From Mucor racemosus (taxonomy: Eukaryota > Mucoromycota > Mucoromycetes > Mucorales > Mucoraceae), in the NCBI GenBank assembly GCA_027405735.1, contig JAPEHQ010000014.1, forward strand, positions 124,001 through 188,000: a DNA stretch of 64,000 nucleotides. The letters run 5' to 3'. Made by a program: the position numbers and the translations under genes. Position 1 is the stretch's first letter, and every line of letters starts with the position of its first letter. The notes under the pieces were generated by a model. The model saw only the letters and a list, made by a program, of their open reading frames with translations, was not told where the DNA came from and did no database searches. This document shows positions 50,074 through 62,916 of the stretch, piece after piece.

Positions 50074-51863
50074 TTAATGTTCACGAGGAGCAAAATAATC
50101 GTGAAGATCAGATTGCTTTCTTTCTACTGCTTCTTCCGTTCTGATTTCATCCAGTTTTCTTCTAATTACCTTCAGCATAGCATTGTCTTTATCATCAAAC
50201 GCTGTATCATAATACAATATCGTCTTATAAGATCGCTTTAGGTCTGCTCTAATGAGCTTTGGATCAACTACTTCTTCCTCCTCTTCTTTTTCATTCCCTT
50301 CTTCATTTTCTTTTTCTACAGCCTGTTGCTCATTCCCTTCTTCTAGAAAATCAATTGTTTTAGGTTCAACAACAATTAAATTCGACTCATCAGCGTACAA
50401 ATCCAATTCGTTCAATGCTGTAATCATTTGTCGACCTTCAACGTCCTTATTTCCTGGAAGGTCAGAAATAATATCGCTCAATTCTTGTACTAAATCATCA
50501 TCTAAAGGTAATTCGGCTGTGGGAAGAAGCGCTTCATCATCAATACTCTCCTTATTAATTTTAAAGTTAAGAATATTCGTATGATCCCAACAATTTTTGA
50601 TGGATTTTGGCTTTACTCTAATCCAGGCATCAGCCAAAAAGTACAAGGCATCTACCTCATCCATTCTGTAATCTTCAACATGATCTAATTGAATGCCTGA
50701 AAGATACTTATTTACTGCTCTGAGATATTGATGTCTGCGAAATTGAGCCTTGAAATTAGCAATTATACCTTATGTAATAGAAAACAAAATTAATAGACGA
50801 TGGTTTTTCTTATAATGTGAATACAATGATATAAGTGTAATGATACTTTACCGGCATCCAAGGGTTGCAATTTGCTGGTAGTATTTGCAGGAAGGAAAAC
50901 GAGTTTGATGTTACTGAATTCCATTTTCAGCTTGTGCACAGAAGCATTGTCGACCAAGAGAGCCACCTTTCTATTTGCATAGACAAATGAAGCATTCAGA
51001 TGTTTGATATACTTTTTAAAAATTTCGGTAGTCATCCAGGCACTTGGGCTAGAATGATATTCTACATAATGGGATTGACCGACAGAAGTAGTTTTTCTAT
51101 ATAATGCTGGTTTTTTTGTTGCCGCTCTTGGAGTTTTCCTTCTCCCTATAACAATAGGATGACCTTTGTATGATCCATCGTAGTTTGTCACAAAACCAAC
51201 AGTGAATCTGTTTTTGGATTTTTTGGAACCACCGATTGGCTTTTTGGAGATCGTTCGGGTTGGTTGCTGCTCATAGTAGAGCCCTGTTTCGTCAAAATTC
51301 ATTATATCTTTTAAATCATAAGGTTCCAATAGTTGCTCAATCTTTTTTAGCACTTCAATTATGTTAGGGCTATCTAAATTAACGGAATTGTTTTCTCCAT
51401 ACATGTGTCGACATTTAACTCCAATTCTTTTAAAAACATTACTTAACCATCCATCAGAAAATTTGATTTGATCTTTTGCTGGCAATTCATTCATCTTGTA
51501 TTTCTTGTTAGCGACTACTTTTGCGTAGAGAATAACTGCTGCACGATTAATTGGAATGTTTTTATCACTCATTGAATCTATATAGTCTTCTATTTCTTTA
51601 TCAAGTTGAGGCATTTTTATGCTTCTGTTGCTTTTCCCTTTGAGGTTACCGTCTTTAAAGGTTCGAAATATCTCATCTTTGCGGGATAAAATGTTGGATA
51701 TAGTCTTCTGACTAACACTTCCTGAAATATTAAATTCTTTTCTAGCCCATTCACCAAGCTCAACTTGAGACAATCCACTGAACATTAAATAGTGATTGCA
51801 AATAGCATATTGTTGCTCAATAGAGAAGCGATTTCTTGATTTCTTATTACTGTTTTTGTCCAT
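50074..51863 (-). CDS. pogo/Tigger-type transposase
   Basis: Two exons (51863-50852, 50768-50074), joined across an 83-nt intron, encode 568 residues. The N terminus has a psq/CENP-B-type helix-turn-helix (about 10-65) and a second HTH of the Tc5/CENP-B type (about 95-150), together DNA binding. The DDE_1 catalytic core holds D191 (NFDETGLYY), D305 (LLVDNASVH) and D336 (LQPLDAG), with 30 residues between the last two. The intron splits the Gly after D336 and is required to reach GIIANFKAQFRR, which is conserved in the family. The C terminus is acidic (ENEEGNEKEEEEEVVD) and ends YFAPREH. The protein would excise and insert the surrounding element at TA sites. No stop or frameshift is present, so it may be functional. 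Confidence 0.94.
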
Positions 51864-54536
51864 TGGTGTGTTACTTATTAAAATAAATTATCAGTCAAAG
51901 GATTTATAACTAATCAAATAAAGAGGTTTTATTTATTATTATAAAATCTGAAGGTTTATATACTATCTGCTAATTTATATTAATAATACCTTAAAGATCT
52001 TCGTGGGTTAATTCCTAGTTAGGAAGTACCAGTGGTACAATTTGACATTTAATTTCAATACCTAAAGTGGACTGTTTTATAAACCTAAGCCACACGCGTT
52101 ATATAAGGCTATGCTCTATATAAGGCTGAAAATTCCTTCCAAAAAGTTAGCCTTATATAGCGCGACTACTGTAACAACCAAGAACGGATCAATTGCACAT
52201 TAGTGAATTTATCTGTTCTTTCCTTTCCTCTTATTATATTTATAACCACAATCCAAATAAATATACATTATTACTTATAACCAATTATTATATAACTCCA
52301 TATAATCAATCATAGGTAATAATCGTATACTAGTAATAGCAATTACAATTAGTAACATCAATCTCTCATATCCAATCATAGAATCAAAGTCAGACATATA
52401 ATCTTCCATATTATATATCCAGTTTGACAACCAATTGATCTATTACATACAACATTATTAGCCTAATAACTGGATTTAACTTAAAAAGTATAAGATGATA
52501 TAACTGGATTCAAAGAAAATCCATAAGATCACAAATTTAAAGGATTTATATATAAAAGCCACTACGGCCGACCTGCGCTGCGCAAGATGATTTCGTTGTG
52601 CCCAGGTGGGCTGCACACTATATCCTAATGAGATGTTGCGCCCACTGAATAATGATGGCTAAAAAGATAACAAGATGCACATGGGCACAACAAAAGAAAC
52701 TGCACACGAGCATAACGAAAAGCCTGTATGTGTAGAATTATAGATTCTGTCCGTGTGCATGACATTAATCCCATGTGTGCATAATAGTAGAATTGCCTAT
52801 AAGCATATCATTATTCTTATTTGTGCTTAATAATAAAATCTGACCATGAACATAATGAGTTGACCGTATGGCCACAAATTGGTTTGTACATGAGCATTGT
52901 GCGGTTCTCAAATTTCCATTGCATCTTTTACTGAAATGGGGTTTTAAATTACATTTGCTTTTATTAATATAGAATATAGACAATACTACAATTCAATACG
53001 TTGTTGATGTAGAGCAATACATACAAGAGCCAATATACTTACTATTATCATCATTTGTAAATATGCTTATAATAGCTTTAATGTGTACAGCAACAATGGT
53101 TTTTGCTCAAGCATAAACTTAAATAACACTTACTGCTTAAATTTATATGCAAGCTAAATCTAAGGTTATAAATGTTACTTCATCACTTACAAAATTTAAA
53201 CAAATTAACCTTCGTTAAACTTACTATTTTAGTTTACGATTGTCAGCTATGAAAAGATTTGTTTTAAAGTATAGCGACGATCATAACTATGGTTATTAGG
53301 CAACACATTAGATTAACCTTTTTATTTTGTTTCTATATCATTTGAAATTTTATCACTTTTCTGGAACATTTCGTGGGTTTGTAGCAGTTCTAGCATTTTA
53401 TTGAGTAGATATAAATATCACTGCCTTCTATTTGATCTGGTGATCAAGAAATACGTCCAACAATACAGTAGTAAATAATGATATTTGATCTTAGAATGCA
53501 GTTAATTATAAATAAAAATATCAGCCTCTAATATAACGACTGCTACCTATTATATTAAAAACATTAGTCCCTTATGTTAGCATGCGTATTCAGATACAAG
53601 AAAAGAATACCAGCTTGATAATAATAGTTTGATATGCCTTATCAAACGGTGAATATATTCCTGAAATATGAAAGCAAAAAGAGAGAAACAACACACATAG
53701 AAAAGGATTTGAAAGGTTTTACATTATTTAGCGCAATTAAAACCCTGCTAGATTGCACATTTCAGCCAATGTAAAAGCAGAATCATTACAGCGCCTTAAC
53801 TATAAACTAAGCAAAATAGGCAATATCTGCTATCATAGAAACATACTTTTTCTACTAGAAAAACTGTCTGTCGTCATATCATATATTCATTAAAAAATTG
53901 CAAAAGCGAGCCTTTAGAGCGACGCCATAATTGAGCATAGCATGATCGAACGGTTAAGTCTCCTATACTATGGTATGTAGTTAAGCTTTAAATGAAAATG
54001 CGTTTTTTTAATAATTTTTCGTATATTTAACCATGTACGGTCTGAAAATTCAGACTTTGTAGCGGACATTTTTCGGGGCTCATTTTATCCTTACCAATAC
54101 ACATGATTTTGATCAAAAAACAGAAAAATCAAATTTTGATACCAAAATCAACGTTTAAATATACTACATTGTGAGAAAAAATTGTAGCCATGGCTAATAC
54201 ACATTTTATAAAAGCTTAATATTAAAAGTTAAGTAATGAAAATTTGTACTTTTGGCCCAAAAACGGATTTTTGGTTAAAGAATTTTCATGTAATATTTTG
54301 CAATGAAAATGTTGAATATTTTTTATTGAGCAAATAGAGCGCTAAAGTTTGTATATGTGCATATTTTTTGCTTATATAATTGGTAGTATAATTAACTCTA
54401 AATTTGCAAAAACAGAAAAAAAAAATTAAAAAATGTCAAAATTGACGATCTGGACAAGAATAATTTTCGAAATTAATATTCCGCTTATAAGCCTTGTAAG
54501 TCTTAAAAATAAGAGATTTTACGATACTTGGGAACC

Positions 54537-55385
54537 AAAGCTGACATATATGACGATGACCACTACCGAAATTAATAAGTAAATATCCTATTTATGCTTA
54601 ATCAAAGTTATAGTACAATGTGTTTTATATCTGTTTTTTAAAAGGTTTTGGATGATCAATATTAATTTTGATAACTATACATATAAATTACGCGAAAAAT
54701 ATCAGAAAATTTCAAGTCTTTGTTTTGCTAAAAAAAACAGCTGTTTTATTGGATGGTTAACAGTAATACTGGGCCCGGACATCACATTTAATAAGTACAA
54801 TTGAGATAGTTTCGTAGCTTTTTTATTATATATTATATACCATATCGAAAAAACCAAAAAGTAAGTTTTAATGCCATACACCAGCATAATTTTTGATATT
54901 ATTCTTGAACATAATAAATGAAATCCGCCTATATTATTTAGAATTTGATTGTCCAAATGTGTCGATCTCGTATTCTTAAAAATAAATATTTACATATAAA
55001 TTTTAGTATTTTTCCTTGGCGGTAATACAAATACAAATGTTGTTGCTTGATATCGCAATTGTGTTCATTACCATTTTGTCTAATTTTATATTATATATTG
55101 ATTACCTAATACATTAATTTAACATTAAGGTATCTTCCTGAATTAAGGTTGCATCGCATATGTTTCTTATTATTTAAGTTAAATATGCATGATAGTGGTT
55201 AGTGGCACTTTTGCATACTTTGGACCCAATCCATTTAACCTACTGACCTGATTTATAATTTCGCACACAAATTGATAAAGATTTGATTTATATGTATATT
55301 ACATTATTTATTAGGTATGTAAAAAGTATATATGTATAAAATATAAAATATAAGTATTTATAAGTGCCTTTGAGGGTGTTTTGAT
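54537..55385. other. Intergenic DNA downstream of the SLC1 gene
   Basis: AT-rich sequence between the broken end of the L-I repeat and the symporter stop codon. No gene, RNA or transposon end is recognisable. Confidence 0.5.
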
Positions 55386-57326
55386 TTAAAGGACCTTTTC
55401 TTCATGTAAAGTTTCCTTTTTGTCATCTCTAATGACAATAACATCAGAAACATGATCCTCCTCATCTTTTCTGTGAAGTAAACCAGCCTTCTCTTGCTCA
55501 TCGAGCCATTTTTTGTAACGACGCTCTTCTTCTTCCTCCCGCCATTCATCACCACGGAATGAACCTTCAACACGAGCCATGACACAGCAGCCAAGACAGT
55601 TACCAAAGACATTAACAGAAGTACGAGCCATATCCATGATGGCATCTACACCCATGATCATCAAGACAGCTTCTAAGGGAATATCATATTGAGCCAATGT
55701 ACCTGACAAAACAACCAATGAAGCACGAGGAATAGCAGCTACACCTTTTGAGGATAACATGAGTGTACCCATAATAGACAATTGCGTACTGATAGGTAAA
55801 TTCAATCCAGAGGCTTGAGCACAGAAAATGGTAGCCAATGATAAATAAAGTGTGGTGCCATCAAGATTGAAAGAATAACCACTATAAATTATGTGAAAAA
55901 TATATGAGTAAAAACAATTATGGTATGATGCAATAGTATTATCTTTTCTTATTACCAAGGAATGACAAAACCAGTAAGGGCATTTGTACAACCAAATTCA
56001 CGCATCCTCTCAAAGGCCAAAGGAAGTGCAGACTCGCTTGAAGCCGAACTAAAAGCAAGTAACCAAGGTTGTGCAATAGCCTTAAAGAATCCTATTATAG
56101 GAATCTTTGCAATAAGCATGATTGGCATCAAGACAATAATCAAAAATATGACCAAAGAAGCATAAACGCAACCGATAAGTTTACCGAGATTGGCTAAAAC
56201 ACTAACACCATTTGCACCAACAGTGGCAGCCAAAGCAGCACCGATACCAATGGGAGCATCTAATATTTGAATATGTTTAGAATAAATGTTTGTAAATCAA
56301 GAAATAGTTACTTTACAATTCATGACTAAGCCAACAAATTTGAACATGACCTATAATATATGTATTTTAAGAGAATTAGACTTTTTTTTTATGCAACATT
56401 ATGCGTATTTTATGTACCTGAGAGAGCGCTTCATTGATTTTGAGCATGACCTTTTTGCTTTCTTTATCAGCTTTCATCATGGAACAGGCAAACATAACGG
56501 CACAAAATACAATAGCAAGTACTTTGTTATCAACAGCAGCTTTAAAGAAACTTTCAGGAATAATCAAAAACATTTCATTTGCCCATGTAATCGATGTACT
56601 TTCTGTATCAGCAAGAGACTGTACAGCTGAAGTATCTTCACCAACAGGTAAAACAACACCATTACCTGGTTTTACAAGATTTGCCATAATGAGACCAATA
56701 GCGAGAGCAAGTGTTGTCACCACCTCAAAATACTAAAGAACAGTATTATTGTTAAATTATCAGTCATCAATGTGCGTGCGTGCACAATTATCTCGACTTA
56801 CAATGATGGTCTTGATAGCCAATTTACCAACTTTTCCAATATCATCACCATGTCCAGCAATGCCAATAACAAGAACACTGAAAACCAAAGGCACGATAAT
56901 GATTTTGATCATCATAATAAAAGCATCACCAAGGGGTTTAATCTCTTTACCAGCAGCAGGAGCAAATCGACCAATCAAGATACCAATGACCATAGCAGTA
57001 ATGATCCAAAAAGTTAAATTAGTTCTACGTTGCAAGAAGCGAATTACTCTAATAAAGGGAGAAAGAATAGCAGAGAAAGCAGAGCCAATGCTTTGACCAA
57101 TGTTGGTCAAACGAGGACTATAACCAACGTTTTCAACAACAGGTACACGTAAATGTTCAGGCATAATTCTTTGACGTTCATCGCGTTCACGTTGACGATG
57201 TATAGAAGAGGTATCATCTCGAAAATGGGGTTGAACATTCTCAGTAAAAGAACCAGCTACTATTTTATCATCAGAAGTATTATCATAATTGTGAGAAGCA
57301 CGCTTATGACTAGTAATTTCATCCAT
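55386..57326 (-). CDS. SLC1-type dicarboxylate/amino acid:cation symporter
   Basis: Five exons (57326-56802, 56732-56418, 56350-56317, 56259-55956, 55881-55386) encode 557 residues. After a cytosolic N-terminal extension of about 85 residues, the membrane core follows the GltPh/EAAT plan: hydrophobic helices from about residue 90, the NYAPIGIGAALAATVG helix, and the HP1 serine-rich loop (LAFSSASSESALPLAFER). TM7 carries GYSFNLDGTTLY (NLDGT at 398-402, the NMDGT cation site), HP2 is SSKGVAAIPRASLVVLSGT (near 435) and TM8 has VDAIMDMARTSVNVFGN with the substrate-binding Asp and Asn. It should move glutamate, aspartate or C4-dicarboxylates with Na+ or H+ across a membrane, probably the plasma membrane. 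The acidic, charged C-terminal tail is cytosolic. Exon 3 is only 34 nt. Exact substrate cannot be read from sequence. Confidence 0.92.
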
Positions 57327-58455
57327 CTTTCAAGGTTTGATGTATGTATGAAAAGAAATCAAAAGACAATCAAATCAAGGTTTGTTTCCTTTGGTTTTTA
57401 TATGCAGTAGTTTCGATTTGATCTTGCTCTCTACCGTATATACCCTTCCTTTTTTCTCAGGATTGTCGTTTAGTGTTACATTGATCCGAGAGCACAAAAA
57501 AAGATAAATCTAAAATGTTATCTAAATTTAATATTGTGCCATATTATACAAACATGGAAAATGGATTTGTTGGAAACAAATTTTTATAGATAAAGTTTTG
57601 TATATCTGAATTGGGATATATTGAAATATGGCATTTTTACATTTATTAAATGCAATAAATGCATATCAAAAGGTACCTGTAAAACATATAGAAATATCAC
57701 ACCCAAAGGGATTGACTCAGCCATCGAATTTTCGTCATTTCTTGCCGTGTATGGTTTCATTATACAATATATTATGTGGTACTATCTTAGAGGCAGCAGC
57801 ACCAACTGTATCACCTGTTATAGGTAGACCCGTAGAATAAAAGCGCTGTAACATTGCTGAACAAATAACGAACCATAATTTAGTATTCTTTCTCACATGT
57901 CCAAATCTGCTTCATACTTCTTGATCTGTCGTAGTCTCGTTTTTCGTGGTTTTACTTGTGTGATATAAGAATATCATATCCCATGCCTTGTATACTCCAA
58001 TGAATTGTTGATTGAATATAGTAAACAAGCACTTTAGCTGCATATATTTACATGTAGAACATTAATCAAGCAACACTAAGGTTACAATGTATTTTACATT
58101 ATTTGATGGGAGATGAAACCACCACCACAGCAACAAAAAAGTGTAGTACACACATTTATAGCCACAATCTATTTATCTACATATCTGATAGATACCATTA
58201 TCATGTTTTATTTCTAATGATAAGAAATATATACTAAAAATATCCTGGTTTTGAGGAGATACAAGCGAAATAATGGAAAAATCAATTGATTTCTCATGGT
58301 AAAAAGAGGGCGCTTATTTACTTAAATTCTCATTAGTACGGAGGTAATCTACAATAAGCATAAACCAATGTAAGTTGATCTAATTTTTGAGTGTGTTTAC
58401 AAGGACATGTACATCATATAACGCAAGAAAATCTCACAAACAATCTTCCTAGCCT

Positions 58456-58490
<35 letters not shown>

Positions 58491-59612
58491 AAAAAAGTGG
58501 GTCATTAATCTTTTCTCAAGGATAAGCGTTAAATTGGTTGGTTATTTAATTCTTGATCTGTTCTGATTTTGAGTACATTGCTCCCAGGATTAACGTAGGA
58601 CCAACTGCAAATTAAAGTTTCTTCTTTCGATTAGGGTATCAGAATCTGAAATAAAAATTGAACCCCCAATTATTAATTGTGTTACGGCATACGACCCTTT
58701 AAATGCAGTTTTTTTTGGGCGATGTTGTATCACATTAAACATTATTTGTTTAGATAGTAATACTATAAAATATCCGCGGATTCCAGTTTTGTAGGCTTTA
58801 AATAAAATTATTATGATTTGTGAGAAATCTGTACACTATACTTATTCCCACATGTGCATGTATACGTACGTTGTAAAATCAATTAATCAATCAAGTAATG
58901 AACTAATATTGTTTTGTATAAACTGTCAAATAACTCAAGAGCATGTACAAGTGTGTGTATATAGAACTGTTGTAGCAATTAGCTTTTTAATGCTTATTAT
59001 AGTGATTGAAAAATACTAAGCGATACTTTCAAAGGATTTTTCCAGACGTTTGAATTAATATAAAGTAGAAACTAGCAATATAATTAGGTTACGTAACATG
59101 TAAAAAAAATGGATGCATTTTTTTCTTTCTCACAAACCAAGTTAAGTAATGCTTTAGCTTTGGTCAAGTGGGTCATAATTTGAGCTTTTTTAGTATTTGA
59201 GTAATGAGCTTTTGGCGACTCCTTTGATTCAAATTCCGCCTAATGCAAAATTACGCAAGCTTTTGAAGATGTCAAAAAAAAAGCTCTATACTTTGCTAGT
59301 AAACGAAAGGAAAAAATGTAGACGTATCTCAAAGATGTCAAAAAATTTAAACACATTATCAGTCTACAATTTGCTCAATTTTAAAAGTCTGAAAAAAATA
59401 TTTGATAAAGAAAAACGCAATAAATGAACATCACATTTTAAAAGGTTATTATTGTTTAGCGATATGGAAACGTCTATTATTATTTTATTAATAAACAAAA
59501 TGTAAAAATAATAAAGAAATGCATTTTTCTAGTTACAAAAATAAAAAGTTGAGAGAAAGGAAGGGAAAGAAAATATTATAAAACAGAATAAAATATATGT
59601 GTAAAAAGTTAT
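57327..59612. other. Intergenic region between the SLC1 gene and PRMT1
   Basis: The right side of this region follows the PRMT1 stop; the left side holds the SLC1 promoter. It contains a T(29) run at 58458-58486. A 70-codon ATG-started frame at 57628-57840 and a Lys-rich frame at 59197-59427 are open but resemble nothing known, so I do not call them genes. Confidence 0.5.
58458..58486. repeat. T(29) tract
   Basis: A run of 29 T in the region between the symporter and PRMT1, followed within 12 bases by an A-rich stretch. No retroposon body or target duplication is seen next to it. Confidence 0.9.
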
Positions 59613-60881
<1,269 letters not shown>

Positions 60882-61685
60882 TTCTTAAAAGATTTTTCTT
60901 ATTAAAAAAGTTCTTGGGGGAAAGGAAGGCTTCAAATCCTTTGAAAAAGTTTTTTTATATTTCTTGCTTCAATGCAAACAAACCAGTCCCTACTCTTCTG
61001 GACTGTACATCAAATCCGAAGTCCTGATCCTGTGATCCTTGAGACTGATTTTGAGAATCCAGCAGGGTGTTTTATCATGTTGAAAAAGCTTATTTCTTGG
61101 CCTTTTGATTCTGGACATGATCAAGCATATAAACAGTTTTTTTTTCCCTTGATTGTGTACGATAGAAGCCGTCGATACATTGAAAAATTGTCAGGTTTCA
61201 GCTTGATGCATTTGATCGAGGTTTGTGTAAAATGAATTGTTATTCGTTTTGACTCTTGCCGAAATATCCGAGTTGAATTGGTCTTGACAGGATGTGAATC
61301 AAAGATTACATTTCTGATCTCTAGTAATTTTTTTTTTTTTTTTTGTGTATATTTTTCCAAGTTACAGCTTCAATTTTTATCGAGCACCGCTTTATTTTTG
61401 TTGTCCTGCAGCAAAATAAAAATCAAGAAAAAAAAAGTGTAGCGAACTGTAAATCTAGGGGAAAAAAAAATTCGAATAAAAATATGCTATCAAGAGTATC
61501 TACTCCAATTGAGATAACCAATATAAATCAATTTTTCATTATATGAAAATCCTTTGAATCTTCCTAGTTGGATTTTCGCTGCTCCAAAAAGTGCAAGGCT
61601 TCTCCTTTTTATTTTTGATAAGCCTCTTCTAAACCTCCATATTTTTTTTTCTTATTTGCTTTTCAAACACCTTAATCTCTCCAAA
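60882..61685. other. Shared upstream region of PRMT1 and the RnpA-like gene
   Basis: It has a T(18) run near 61327-61344 and no independent gene. A short ATG frame at 61484 (MLSRVSTP...) stops after 20 codons when unspliced. Its first four codons may instead be an alternative first exon of the downstream gene (see findings). Confidence 0.45.
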
Positions 61686-62101
61686 ATGAAGATTCCAGGC
61701 ATCACTACAGAACGCTTATCTAGGATTTTCTCAAAACAATCTCGTCTAATGCAATCAACAGATGCATTTAGTTTAAAAGCTATCAACAATGAAACAAAGG
61801 ACATCAATCGTGTGGCTATCATTACAGGAAAAAAAAAGATGGGCAAGTCTGCTGTTATAAGAAACAGGGCTGATCGTCGTATCAAGTCAGCATTACAAAC
61901 TATCTATCCCACCTTAAAGATGAAAGGTAATTTTGAGAATTATTACAATCAATAAAATGGATCTTAATATCTTTTATAACAGGCTATGATTTTGTATTCT
62001 TTTCTAAACCACCAGTAGTGACAATGCCCTGGACCGCATTGATGAAGCAAGTAAATAATTCAATGGCAACATTGGAAAAGAAGGCAGCAGCAAAAAAATG
62101 A
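61686..62101 (+). CDS. Bacterial-type RNase P protein subunit (RnpA-like)
   Basis: Two exons (61686-61926, 61983-62101) encode 119 residues, the same size as bacterial RnpA (about 115-120). The layout matches: N-terminal RLSRIFSKQSRLMQS; a strand-loop NRVAIITGKKKMGKSAVIRN that parallels RVG..VSKKVG.AVVRN; the RNR-type helix RNRADRRIKSAL; then GYDFVFFSKPPV, like GYDIVVIARP; and a final amphipathic helix (WTALMKQVNNSMATLEK). In bacteria this small basic protein binds the catalytic RNA and the tRNA 5' leader. Nuclear RNase P of fungi does not use it, so a mitochondrial role with a bacteria-like rnpB RNA (known in several zygomycete mtDNAs) is inferred. The ATG at 61686 puts the domain almost at the N terminus, leaving little room for a targeting peptide; an upstream exon may supply one. 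Two positions of the family signature differ (A and D after RNR). Confidence 0.72.
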
Positions 62102-62286
62102 TTTTTCAAGATGCTCAACTGTTTTTGCGATAGATCTTACATGGTCATAATGAACAAATTTTCGGATCAAATTCGCGATTTATAAGCAAAACGTGGCTTT
62201 CAATTTACCTTTGTTATGGACATTAATTCAATAGGGGGAAATTAATGCATTTTTTTGCTTTTTTGTTTTAATTATAAAAAGAAAAA

Positions 62287-62796
62287 ATGGAACCAGGGAC
62301 TATGATTAGGTTTTGTATGCTTGCAAATGATATTCCTGGAGAAGTATCACCCATGGTTATCGATACTATTGAACGAGAACTCACACCAACTACAAAAATA
62401 CGCTTTGGAAGATTCACTAGAAATGTTAACGAGAACGACATTCATTTGAATTCAAAAGTTATCAGTAGAAGACATGCTAAAATTTATATAAAGAAAAACA
62501 AGGTAAAAACAATGGCAAATTTCCTAAGTATATTGCATTAACTTTATGTAAAGTTGTTTATTAGAGATACAAAATCAAACTTTGGCACATTTGTCAATGG
62601 TGAACGTCTTGCTAAAAAGAATCAATTATCGATTCCTCGTAAAATAAAAAGTGGAGATATTGTAAAGCTTGGAAAAGACTTTCGTGGAGGGATTAATGAA
62701 AGACAACGCGCTGTTCTTGTAAGAATTGAACTAGATTCACCTGCTGTTGCTTCTGATGCTATTGCTACTGATGTTGCTTCAATGATGACAAACTAA
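62287..62796 (+). CDS. Small FHA-domain protein
   Basis: Two exons (62287-62502, 62554-62796) encode 152 residues, almost all one forkhead-associated domain. Core residues are present: the strand KIRFGRF (Gly-Arg of the phosphothreonine pocket), HLNSKVISRRHAKIYI (Ser-Arg-Arg-His) and TKSNFGTFVNGERL (the Asn-Gly turn). The domain should bind phosphothreonine peptides. No kinase, RING or transmembrane segment follows, unlike Rad53, Dma1 or Vps64, so it may act as an adaptor. It starts 185 bases after the RnpA-like stop and ends 120 bases before the PX-PH gene, all on the plus strand. The partner and process are unknown. Confidence 0.87.
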
Positions 62797-62916
62797 AATA
62801 TACAATTTGTACTACTTGAACACAACTTTTTTAACTTTACTATATTGCATTCTTCCATGACCAACTGGAAATCACTTTTTTTCTTTCTTCTTTTTTTAAA
62901 AAAATAAAATAAACCA

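Larger units (their letters stand above)
49664..52171 (-). mobile_element. Intact pogo-type DNA transposon
   Basis: The 2508-bp element is flanked by TA (49662-49663 and 52172-52173). Its ends are perfect inverted repeats of about 24 bp starting CAGTAGTCGCGCTATATAAG. Subterminal copies of TATATAAGGCT follow at both sides (near 49690-49720 and 52095-52155), probably extra transposase-binding sites. It encodes one unbroken transposase on the minus strand. Perfect ends, perfect target duplication and an open gene suggest recent, possibly continuing, activity. It sits inside an LTR-like insertion within the L-I repeat. Confidence 0.95.
49610..52447 (+). mobile_element. LTR-like insertion (328 bp net) interrupted by the pogo element
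   Basis: A perfect 5-bp duplication TACAA (49605-49609 and 52448-52452) brackets an insert whose ends read CGTAATGATCC and GATCTATTACA. These are complementary over about nine bases and consistent with TG..CA ends if the first base has mutated. The copy at 1206-3331 lacks it (CTACAACATTATTTG). Removing the nested transposon (49664-52171 plus one TA) leaves 328 bp without coding potential. It may be a solo LTR or a short DNA element. Confidence 0.6.
44348..54536 (+). repeat. L-I repeat: complete unit plus truncated next L part
   Basis: The L part runs 44348-46905, the I part 46906-52560, and the next L part 52561-54536. The I part is expanded by solo LTRs at 47352 and 47571 and by the LTR-like insert with nested pogo element at 49610-52447. 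Removing these gives about 2.14 kb, matching the copy at 1206-3331, and a unit of about 4.7 kb. The last L part stops abruptly at about 54536. The first 350 bases of each L part are dense in GTGC/GCAC words. Confidence 0.82.

Noticed and set aside
44348..54536. L-I as a standard LTR retrotransposon with L as its LTR
   Set aside because: L copies end at different points, no primer-binding site or polypurine tract is evident at the L/I borders, L has no TG..CA ends, and no flanking target duplication is seen.
55962..56165. Plus-strand ORFs within the symporter region
   Set aside because: They are antisense shadows of SLC1 exons.
57628..57840. 70-codon ATG-started plus-strand ORF (MAFLHLLNAINAYQK...)
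   Set aside because: Open but short, no recognisable domain, and an overlapping frame of the same length is also open. Transcription evidence would be needed.
59197..59427. 76-codon Lys-rich plus-strand ORF
   Set aside because: Composition reflects A-rich DNA; its first Met is a real ATG only by context, and no domain or splice partner is seen.
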